A DNA stretch of 64,000 nt from Struthio camelus. Taxonomy: Eukaryota; Chordata; Aves; Struthioniformes; Struthionidae. The DNA is taken from contig NC_090944.1 of assembly GCF_040807025.1 (NCBI RefSeq), forward strand, positions 115,485,238 to 115,549,237, given 5' to 3'. This document shows, piece by piece, positions 50,101 to 62,100 of the stretch (within the stretch, counting starts at the first letter, position 1; each line of letters starts with the position of its first letter). A program made the position numbers and the translations under genes. The notes beneath the pieces are model-generated. The model had not been told where the DNA came from. It did no database searches and saw only the letters and a list, made by a program, of their open reading frames with translations.

Positions 50101-53100
50101 ATCTCTGTTTCAGTAAGTTATATTAAGTTGTTAAATGCTAACACTTCAAATTGTTTAATATTTAAACATTTGTTAAGCTATCAGACTCAGAAACAAATTT
50201 TAAAGAAATATTAATTTCTTTTTTTAAATATTAAAAGTTAGATCATAAATATTTAAATAGTTATTTCCTCACAACAATGAGTTAGTCTTTTAGATAAATA
50301 TAGCACAGCATTTGAATGACCATTATGAATATTAAATCTGAAGATGCCACAAGTACAGATGATAAACATACTTTTCTGATAAATGATTCCTTTTTCTGTT
50401 AAACAGGGCAAACAGTGGCAAGATTAATAATGCAAAAAAGTATAATTCTTTGTTAGGAATTCCCAATCATCACTGCCAAAAAAGCATAAGCTCCAATGCA
50501 AATAGCAATCACCTCAAACAGATTATATATAAAAAAGTGCTGGCTGCTGTGGGACATTTAGAGACATCTTTTGTCATAAGAAACATGGAAAGCATGTGGG
50601 CTATAAAGCAAAAACATATGTATATTGTCAATAGCAGCACCTGTTCAATTACAGTTTATTTCAGTATGGAGAATTTAGTTCAGCCCCTAGATGGCAATAC
50701 TATCAAACACTTTTTGTAACATGAGTGCTTAATGATTAACAACGTGCGTTCAGTCATCCAACCTACTCAAGGCAGCCATTAAAAAAATAACAAAACTGAT
50801 TTCATTATAGATTCTTTTAATAAACATTTATGGCTTAGATCCTTGAAAGTGGAAGCGTTCAAACTGCCCTAGCTAAAAACCTATACAGCCGAATGCAAAA
50901 TTATGAACTGCAGGTTAAAGAACAGAGCTCAAATTGAAGTTCATGCTTAGCATAAAAATCTGGCATCAGAAATTATGTTGGCACAAAAACATGATTAAAA
51001 TTAGCTTTACAATTGGATGTGGTCCGTATTAATAGTTTTTATGAGGACAGTTATCTATTAGGTTTTCAAAACAGAACTTTTAAAAGCCTAAAATTTACAT
51101 TCCATAGTTCGGGGGTGGAGAAGGGAGGAAGGGAGCACACAACATTAACTTACTGCTCCTGAACTGTTACACAGAGGCTCACAGAAGGTACAAACACATT
51201 ATTACAATCGTCATACAAAAAGCAATGCCTCTGCTTTCTTATCAACTGCATAATTAGGGTGGCTTTTGCAATAACAATGCTACAAAATATGCACTTGCTT
51301 TTTCAAACACAGAAAAATTGTGTATTTTCACCACCACAGTTTTCTCACTAAACCCCAAGATTTAATTATTTACCATCCTTACCACACTTTGAAATGAAAC
51401 AAGGATGGGGAAACAAGGGATTTCCTCGCCTGCAGTTCATCATGTTCTCTGGAGATTGCTAAACCTTTCCTTCCAGGGATGCCTTTTATCCCTGGCTCCT
51501 ACAGATACTTCTTGAAGAGCAAACGGTTTACATGTATTTTTGTTTTGTTTGGCTTTGATGTAAGCTCAGGAGAAATACTCACAGAATATGGGGCTATGTT
51601 TTCTCCCCCTGCACAGCTGCCATTGCCATTTGAGAATTTACTCAGCTCAGAGGCTGATCCTGAAAAGACGATGGATGGCAGTCATTAATTTTCAGAACTA
51701 TTTAATATCCTCCCATGACATTTTCAGTCTGGAAATACTCTCCTGCTGGAATAGTCAAATACAAATAGCAAAATACATCTTGCAAAGGATAGCATTGTAA
51801 CCTTTGGCTTCAATGGACCACTGCATAGCCTTAAAAAGGCACAGGATCAAAATCATTGCATGGAATATTCTCCCAGTCTTTGTTTGCAAAGCCATGAACT
51901 CATATATCTCATGTTTACACACTGCTAACAGGCCAGATTTCATTTACCATTAAAAGCAAACCAACAAAATAAAATTTTAATGCAAACATTAAGATGTTCG
52001 TAGACCATAACTGACTGACCATGAAATCTGATGGATGGCCGTCCCAAGACCTGCTTTCTGTCTCCTATTGCTTAGTATTCTCACTCATTCAGTCATTATA
52101 TTAAGAATAATCCTACCAACATTTAGGCATGCACACTCTGGCACTCCTCCTATATGGCCCATCCTTCAATGTAAACATTACAGAAATGGAAACCTGAAGC
52201 AAGCTGCAACTAGCCGTTATCTGCTCTGCATACTGTAATCCAGAGCCCCATCTTTCAAAACGAGAAATGACCTTCGTTTTTGGGAGCCATATCCCATTCT
52301 CCTTCCCAGAGCTGAAAACCTTACCAATCACTCCAAGCAGGTCAGCATCTGTGTTTTTGTTCTGTAAAATGCTCTGCACACTGCCAGTGGCAGCATAAGC
52401 TGTTAACAGCAACACATGCACTCTTCAGCTAATTCCGCTGTTCTAACAGCGGAAATTTGTTTTAAAATAAAACCTTGTTTTAACACATTTTCAAAACATA
52501 AAATGAGAGAACACGAATGATGAATAATATATCCATCTAGATTTGCTTCAGATTGCCTTTTTTGTTTGTTTATTTTTTAATTCATGAGCACTGAAGTCAC
52601 TTAAAGTCTGGAAACAAATTAGCATATTCTGTCACGCTGTTCAAAGGCAGTGGCATCCCGGATGCAACGTGCCTTCCTTGCTAACCCCTCAGTCCTCCTC
52701 CCGAGCTTGGGCAAGGCTTTGCAGCCTGCAGGATTCTGGCAATTTTACACCGCCCACTGTGATTGCTTTTGACTACTTGAAGTGCCCCTAAGGTGACAAC
52801 AGGGTCAAGAGGTCTTTGTAGGTTGAAAATGATCAAAAATTAGCATTGATCTGTAGCTGTCAGTAATACTCTATGTGGGTGGACTTCCTGCACAAATGTT
52901 TAAACTGCATACAACTACACAACCTAGTCATCGATCTGATGAATGAGCACTTTCCAGTGTTGTCACTCTGGGCTTTGTGCTCTGTTTTAAGGCAGGCCAA
53001 CTTACCCAGCTGCCCAGGTGTCAGGGCATGACAGATAAACCAGAAGAATTCTGAACTGCTCAAGAACTGCCCACTGGGCAGCTGGACTATCTGTCCCGTC

Positions 53101-56100
53101 CGCAGGGGTCATCACCACAACTCAGCAAGTCATCACCCATTCATGCTTAGGTTATGCTCTGGTTTCTTCATCTCTCCCTGTCTCTTCTTTGTAGCGTAAT
53201 CCCTATTCAGCAGATGATCTTCAATACCTGATCAGAAAGCTAGCTCATTCTCTCCATGAGTCAAATCTCTTACTAAACTCAGTGGCACTAGACACCATCA
53301 CACTGTTAATGGTACTAGTGGTACAGGGATCCAGACCCGCTGTTTCATATCCCCCAGGACATAAATGATGAGAAGGTAATTCAGGATGACATTGTCTTTT
53401 CTACAGAACCCGAGACTCTGAAATATCCCTGGCGGGAAGGAAAAAGGAATAGCCTCCCAGCACTCAGAATGTTAATCCCACCGTCCTCCAGTTCCATTTC
53501 CCAAATTCTCCATCAAGGAAGGCAAACAGATTCCTCCAAAACTGACAGAAATAACTAGGAATGTTTGGAGTTTTTTACTAAGATATTCAACTTACCCTCA
53601 CCTTTGTCATTATCCTCTTCTCCAGTTACCCGTCTAATCCAGATTCTTTGCAAACATTTGCAAAGCACTGAGAGTACTTCTTGACTTGGATGTTCACACT
53701 TATTTCCCAGACTACTTCTTAGCTCCTGTCTTCACTGTAAAAATTGCACTGAGTTTGTATTCGTATTCAGTCCCTAACTTCAGGCTGCCAGTCCTTTGGG
53801 TTACTTTCCTTCTCATGCTCTCATCATACACACTGTTTCTTTTTCCTTTTTAAAATCTACTCCATTCCTAAAGCCTTTACATGCCCTTAAACTCACGGGG
53901 ATATAATTTACAGACACACAAGTAATCTCTGAGTCCATTCCTTCTTGTAGCACTGTGGACTGGAATATAAATTATTCCCATGGTAGTAGTGAAAAATCTC
54001 AAAGATTAAGCAAACAGAAATCAAAATGTTATTCATTTTGCCAGAAATGATCTTTCCCACAGAAGACCAGAATTCCCCTTTTCACCAGAAATTGATGTTG
54101 CAATATTTATTTTCCTCCCAATTTGTGTAAAAACTGCTATAATTTTTCATCAGATTTTTTGGTAAATTTCACCCTTAAAATTTTACATTTTAAGAACTTT
54201 GCATTTCATGTTAGCATTTTAAAATTGCCTTTCAACACATATTTTTCATTTTAAATGATTATGCTATTCTATATGACCAAACAATGCCTCAATTAACACC
54301 ACACTAGTGATAATTTTTGTGACATATAAATTACAAAACATGTATTCTACAAGTTATTTAAATAAACATTTAAATGACTTTTTCAAATTGTAAAACTGCA
54401 AGTTTTCTTCAACAAAATCATCATTATTTTGAAACACTTCATCATGAGAATATTCTTCCAAATCGTTTTCAGCTGAGATGAAAAAGGACTTTTTCATTCC
54501 CAGCCCTGAGATGGACCTACGGGGTCATTCCTTCCAGAGTGGCTAGTAAATTATATTAAGGAATCAGTTGCATTGGAGCTTGCTTTTTTATTTATCCTAG
54601 GACAATTTATTTGAAAATATGCTAAAGAGGATTCAAGTTAAATGTAAAGCACATTAAATTTAGGAAATGACTGAGGCATTAAAACATAGTCTTTGATTAC
54701 ATGAGCATAAATTTCCTCCGGACTCCTGGCAAACTTAGCGCTCCTTTGGCAACTTTAAGAATGTTCTTGTAATTTATTTTTAAAACAAATGATAGTTTTG
54801 TCATTGGTATCGGAAAGCACTACTTGGCCTCTGTGACTTCATCTTCCTGTCCTTTCTTAAGGGTACCAGGCTAACAGCCTTTTGTTAGGGAGAGAAAAAA
54901 AAAAAAAAAGCCTGGCCTGCACCCCTTTTCGCTCAGAACATAACAAAATCATTACCTATGTGAATAGTCCTACACGAGCTTGGGGACCATACCATAGAGA
55001 AAGATTTGTAGAATCAAACCTGGAGAAAAAGCAGGCACCTGTGTTTAAAATGTTCTGCAAACAAGAATAATTAATACCTGATATGTACACATTAAGTTAA
55101 TATTCATTTTTCTCCTTCATGACCGAGCATGTAAGCAAGTGTGAATTACATGCAGCTGAATATGTCTATTGGAGTTGCTGCTTATTTTCACAGCAGATGT
55201 TTCCCTTTCCTGGCACACCTGGACATCTGGGGACTTGCTGCAATCTCAACAGGAGTCGGAATCCCCAGCTTTGACTCGAAAACAAAGCACCATAAAGAAA
55301 GCTGGGAAGCATTATATAGCAGAATGAATGAATGAAATCAAGCACGTTCAGCAAGCTGCGTTCAGTCACTGTGTTGGATTTTGAGGAGCAGTACACTCTT
55401 AAATCATCACCAATGTTGCGCGCTTTTGCTAGTAAAACCTTAAAAAATTTCTTTGGGCAAGTCAACCCTTCAGTAGTCTGCTCCATGCTACTTCAGTAAG
55501 ATTTGTTTTCTTTTCTAACATAAGGGCAAATATTTTATTTAAAATTCATCTAACATCACTGAGTGCCACCTTCTCAAAAAACTTTATTTGCATATGTATT
55601 TGTCTAATTCGTGCTAAGAAACGCTGAAATCCAAAAAAGAGATTTTTCTGCCTGAATAAATCAATCAAATAAACCAAAAATATCGATGACATGACACTCC
55701 ACTATAGACACCATCTACAGGGATGATGTCAACATGTTTTCCTTGCATTAATATTTTATCTCTTACAGCACTCACAAGACCTACTGGATAATAAACCAGA
55801 GTTTTTCACCTTCTTTCATTTGTTTGTCATGGCTTTTCACATCTTACCATATTCATTATTCCTCATCATAAGGAAGTGATAGGGAAAGAAAGAAAGAAGT
55901 TCTTTTATAAATTAGATACTCGATGGGACTGTTTTCCCCAAACCTTTTTTTCTGTCAGTTCAAATATGCCATCTTTACCTAACCTGAACGATACTTTTCG
56001 CTTTAGATAATCACTATTGATATGAAGAGCTAGCGTAAGTTTCTCTTCAAAATAAGACAGGCAGAATCTGAGGCAAAAATTTTAATTCAATTTATCTCAG

Positions 56101-59100
56101 AAACTGTGAAGTACGAGGGAGAATACCTAAAGCACATTGAAAAACACTATGTGTCACCCTTGGTAAAATAGGCATATATTGAATTTCTGGCCTTTAGTTG
56201 AGAGGGGCATGCTTTGGGGAGAGCTGATGGGGGTGAGAGAGGCCAGAGCACATACATCAGTCAGGACTGCATGGTGTACGAAATCTAGCATACTATTAAA
56301 GCAATATCATACTCTGCACTACCGAGCCAGGAGGTTTTAGTGATGATGTTCCAGACTTTCAAACTGTACCGTCTGGAACCTGCATAAACTCATCGAGGCA
56401 TTGCAGAACATGCAGTTCGTCAAGTTTGCCTTGGCCACAAGGGGAATGGGAAAGATCCTGTGGGTGGCACTTTAATCTGGGATGTAGAAACAGCTGCTCA
56501 GGGAAACTGAAAAACGAGCAAGAGCCAAGCACACAAACTCTGGCTGGGGTTTATATCGCCACAGTTACAACTAACATACTCACTCAACTGAACTCCAGGA
56601 ACGGATATGTTTCAAAGAAATATCACATATCGTGCTACTCTTGAACAGTAACTTTCCATCCACTGTTCATTAACATTTAGGAACTGTGTTCCTCTCACTT
56701 ACTCGTTCTGTGCCATCTGTAGGCATGGCACCAGAAAGAAAAAGAAAAACCATGGCTGCTGTGACAAAGCGGATAAAGCCTAAGGGCTCGAACCTGCAAG
56801 CAGTAGGGGGTATATCCCTTAATACGGAGCATTAGGGGGTTAATGTTATATTTTTCCTGATGCCATAAACCGTATTTTCCATTTGATACGTTGGCTGATG
56901 GCCAGAATGAAGTTAGATGCTTTTGTCAAAACAGGCAAAATCTGGACTGCCACACCAGTGCAGTACTTCACCTCTCCAGCCTCACCTCTCCACCTTAAAA
57001 AAAAAAAAAAAAAAAGGCCAGAACTGCAGGTGTTTTGCAAAAGGGGCTTCTATAATTTTAAGTCAACATAATGAAATTGTGGATGTTTTTGTTATCCATA
57101 AAGATGGATAATTTATATGCCTGGACTTCTCAAGTCAGAGGTATCTTGTGGCAATTACTTTTGCTTTGTTACAGAAAGAACATGCCCTTGTCATTATCAA
57201 ATGTTTTGCCTTTTGGTTTCATTTGAAGTTTTGTCATTCAAGCATTCACACTGTCTCTCTGTGACGTTCAAGACTACATATATTTTTGCCATAAGCCTTC
57301 TTCCTCCTTTCAAATTACATCGCATATGAGATTGTGAAGAAAATCTCAGGACATTTTAAAACTTCCCCCGTCTAAGCTGAAAACAACCTGGGCACAGTAC
57401 TTGAAAATTTCTAATATCTATAAAATTTGAAAAAGGTGCCTTGACTGTGTTTTTGGTGCATGGAAAACAGAGCGTGGGAAAACACCCTGTTTTCCTTGTA
57501 AAAGCAATCATTTTCAATTTTGTCTTTGCACAGCTCAACAGCCATAAATGGGGAAAAAATGAAAAGAGAAAAAGAACAGTTTGAAGAAAACCTTTAAAGG
57601 GATTTGTACTAGGACAATCTGAATTTTAAAATAGATTGCAGGTGAACTCCCACATCAGTTTCCTTGAAAATGCCACTGAATGTCAGTTGTGCTCCATAAA
57701 ATTAAGACTTTGCACTTATATATGACTTTTCATCCAAGGATCTCACGTCATGTTACAAACATTAATTAATTAAGTCTCAGAATATCCCCAGGTGTTACTG
57801 CTTGCGGCTTCAGGAAACTATCATTATTGTTTTAGATCCCACTTTACACAGGTACAATAGATGTGTCATATTATTGTTAAATGCAAGCTTATTTTATTCC
57901 CTTTTCTCAGTCATTCTGAGTCCTTGTCTCTTTCACCCAACACATGCAAAAAGAGCAGTTCTAACTGCTGCTAAGTACAGGAAGATAACACAGCCTCAAG
58001 GCAATTCACAGCTTAAATCCCTGCTTTCCACCAACACAATGGAAAATAAAAGCAACATTTTAAAGGAGACTAAAAGGTTCTTACTTCCTACTGTTTTATT
58101 CCTTTTTCTCTGCCCTATACTGAACAGTCCTAGCTTTTCATTCAAACCTTGCCTGCTATGTGTATAATCACTTCTGAGAGATATTAAAATGTAAGCACAA
58201 ATAATTTACTTGGAGTTGAATTGTGAAAGACCAAACTTTAGTTTGAATATGTGGCTGAACTGGAAATTTCAACTTTAAAATTACCTGGATATTTTAAGAA
58301 ATGATAGGTCAAAACAGTACACAAACCACGACCTCTCAGAAGGCTTCCTTTCAAGTCAGTACACAGGTATTCCATTCCCTTAATGATTCCTACATGAATA
58401 CACCTGCTAGGACTAGTCTCCTGCCCAGACAGAAGTAGGCTGAAAGCAAATGAGTCTTTGACTTCCAAAAGGTGCACACAGGCAGCAGTTTGGGAAAGGC
58501 TGCAGTCTAATTATGTTAATCCATATCAGAAAAAAAGAGAATCACCACACCTTTTTGTACCTAGCTATCATTCTTAGCGGAAGGCCAGAAACACACTGTT
58601 TATGGAGGTAGGGATGCCCTTTCACTCTTCTGCGGCTGGATGAAAGTCCAGCCTATCTTTTGAATCTTAGCAGCGGATAGTATTAGACAGATATATTTAG
58701 ATGTACGCTTCGGGGAGATATCCCTTAGTAAAGCAGTTCCCCATCAAAATACCAACAGGTTCAGCAAAGGTATGACACCTTCTTTCCAGGACTTGCTGGA
58801 TGTTGCCCCATTTCTGGCGTACGAGACTGTTATAAGGAAGGGATCTCTGCCCTTAATGGTCATAAAAGCTAGTGGAAGGCCTCATCAGCAAGTAGCCTAA
58901 AAAGCCTCCAGGCTATGTGATGGTAAGAGAAACAAAAATCTTTTTCTCCCATTGCAGCTACTCTGGACTTGGTGAAAATAATGAGGTTCAACATGGTAGA
59001 AATTGTATATTATTGTGTCCCTTAGCAGATATGTGTTGAAATATGAAGACTTAGAATTAACTCTACCCCAAGAAAACAGCTGAAAAGAAGGCAACAAGAA

Positions 59101-62100
59101 GAAAGAATAGTTACAGAGTTTGGTGGAGTAGCTGGAATAGAGGCTGCTTGAAGGTTTAATGTCTTGAAACCAAGTGAACTCAGTGGGTGGATTAACTTCC
59201 AGACTGATCCTTCCATGATCACAGAGCTGCAGTCCCCTCTAGCTTAATCCTCCTAAGGCATACACAGTTGGGAAGTAACTAGTTTTGACACAGTGTATGA
59301 AGCTGTATCTCCAGACTGCCAATTCCCATTCTTTGTGTTGCCAGACCAACACTAAATTCATACATATACACAGAAAAGCAGAGACAAATCTGCTACAGTG
59401 TAAACAGGAAAAGCAGCTACCTAGCATCACCTTTAAACTTTAATATATAAATAAAACATGGCATTAAATCATAGCTTTTCATGCATTTACACATGCATTA
59501 GCCCTTCCTACTGCAGCTTGGGCTTCTCAATGCAAGACTCACTTCTGGCAAAAAAGAAGCAGCTCTGAGCAACTTGTGACTTACCTGGCTAGGAAAGAGA
59601 TGAAAGACACAAATACTGAAATATTACTTCAGAACTACTGAAAAATAACAAGTTTATTTCTGATTTTGTATTTTCTTTGCATATTTAAGTTACTTGCGGC
59701 GTTAAAATAAATCACTAAGTCAACAGGTATGTAGCTAAGCTTAGCACGAAACAAATTGTGCTGGTTTCAGGACTGAAAATTTCTTTTCAGCACATTATTG
59801 ACTCCACCATATTAATTTGTAAATCCATTAGTTTCAGATTATCATCTATTGATTAGCTGCATGTATGCATGTTATAAATGAACAATCCAAAAAGAAATTA
59901 CCATAATTTAGTCATTTTAGGCCTGACTTTTAAACATATCCAAGTATCTAAAGTCGCATATATGCACTACAGGGAATATTCACAGCTCCTGCATTTAGAC
60001 ACAAAACATACATAGCTAGTCTCCCCTCTCTCTACAGCCTATGCAGAGAAAGGGAGGTTCCTCCAAAGGACTATCCCGATGCTTATGTTTAGTTGAACAG
60101 CCCTTTAGAGGATCCTCACTGTCTCTCAGTATAGGAGATTAGACAGACTAGCCTGCTTTAGGCATCTAAAATAAGTGCTTAGAATTCAGTGCTGTGACTT
60201 TTGCTTAAATTTACCTAAGACTCAAAGAGCCAAGAAGCCAGTGACAACAATCTCAATCAACACAGAGCGACAGACCATACAGGCAAACTTTTTTTGCCTT
60301 AGGTGAATCAAAAAACTATCAATAGTTTGAGAAGTTAAGTGGCAGCTGTTTCAAAGCTCTTCAAAATCAATGGAAGTTTCCTTTTGCCTTCTCAAGACCC
60401 GTCTATCAGGATCTTCATGCCTAGAAGAACAAAACTAAATGGTGTACATAGATGTCATTCAAATAGAACCATTCTAATAGGGATTGGGCTCAGTTAATCC
60501 ATAATATTGAGGCAATCATCCCTGCAGTCTTCCTACTGCTTTCTATGCATAGGTCGACACATGCAAAGATCTTCGATCTGAGATGTTACTCAAGTCAGTG
60601 AGATTTAAAACTTCCACAAACACCCCCAAATCAAATATCATTAGAGGGGTTTGTTAACAAAGCAATTGATAGTGTCGTGATGTTTCTATGTGGGGCCAGA
60701 AAGTAGGAAAAATGCACTATGCTGAAGAGCACTTAAATATGTCACTGTCTTAAGCTACAACTATAGTATAAATCTCATGATCTATTTATATCATGAGTAT
60801 AGCATTTGTAGCACGGTCTAGCACTACAGAAAATCTAAATTATCATCTAACTTGAACCCCTGGAGATAAAACAATAAAAAATAATTTTATGAAGCCATAA
60901 TGACAAGAATAATACTTCAGTTCATCTATGAAAAGACATCTCCCACAAATGTCATTAACTCTTTTTAAAGCCTGTTGAAAAATAAGAGCTCTGCACAATT
61001 TCATTCATTTTGTTTGTGTAGAGCAAAGTTTTCTTTATAGCAAAAATATAGAAAATTTATCACCACAAGGAATCCACTCCCCTCAGTCTCTTGTCATATT
61101 AACTTTGCATTTGCAATTTTGATTCTGTAGGACAATTATAAATCTGGTGCATGTTCACAGCCATTAGACTTCCACTTCCACACTGCACACAGGATTTGGC
61201 CCAGGCCAGGAACTCTTTGCTCTGGATGGGGAAAAAGAATTAGCGCATTCAAACCCACAGCAAATGGAGTTTTATATAAAAACAGTCAGATCAAACTGCA
61301 GAAGTACAATGAGTAAGGAATTGTCCCATACCCCAGTAAGTTAAGCAGATACTGGGACCTCTCTTCATCTTCCTGTTGTAAAGATAAATCTCCTTGGACT
61401 CCTTTTGACATACAAACAACACACACTACCAGTGACTAGTCCAGCAGAAACGTACCCCACCAGTAAGGGTATCTCTGCATTTGGTCTCTGTGGTGACAGA
61501 AGCGGCTAGAAGTTACTTGCACACACAAAGAAAGAAGAAGGAGCAGCCATGGATTAATTTAAAAGAAGACATTCTACAGCTGCAAAGCCAAAGAGCTTAG
61601 GGGAGGAAACTGTGCTGCAGGTCCACCTGCTGCTCTAGCCCCAGTCACAGCTTGCCCCAAGTGAGCATGCAAGCATGCATTTGTCTCCTAGGGCTTTGCC
61701 TGCATAGCTACACAGCCCTCAGTAATATGAGACCTTTAAAACACATTACTGGACTGAAGTGGAGCTCTGCCTGTTATAAGGACTGCAGGACCAGGCATAC
61801 AGAGTATCTGGAAGTAGAAATAATCAATTTCTTAACGAAAATCTGAAAAAGGGAGTTTTTTCTACTTAACCCTCAGGAAGGGAGTTAATTCCTGCTCCTT
61901 ATCTCACTAATCAATCTCCAACAGTGCTCTTAGAAAGGAAGGCTTGTGAAAGGCAAGGAAGGAAGAAGGAAATTCAGTTTCCACTGGTTTGATGGAGGGA
62001 GTAAGCAGCTTGCAGTTGGCAGAGGCATAACATACGGGTTTTGACACCCTGAAGGCTGTAACATGGCATCTGCTAATACAGTAAGAAAAAAATTCTCTGA

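Noticed and set aside
56997..57015. A-run as tail of a processed pseudogene
   Set aside because: No gene-like sequence or target-site duplication was found next to it.
57802..58167. 121-codon open frame on the + strand
   Set aside because: Intronic, no domain, AT-rich with irregular composition. Consistent with chance in 15 kb of intron.
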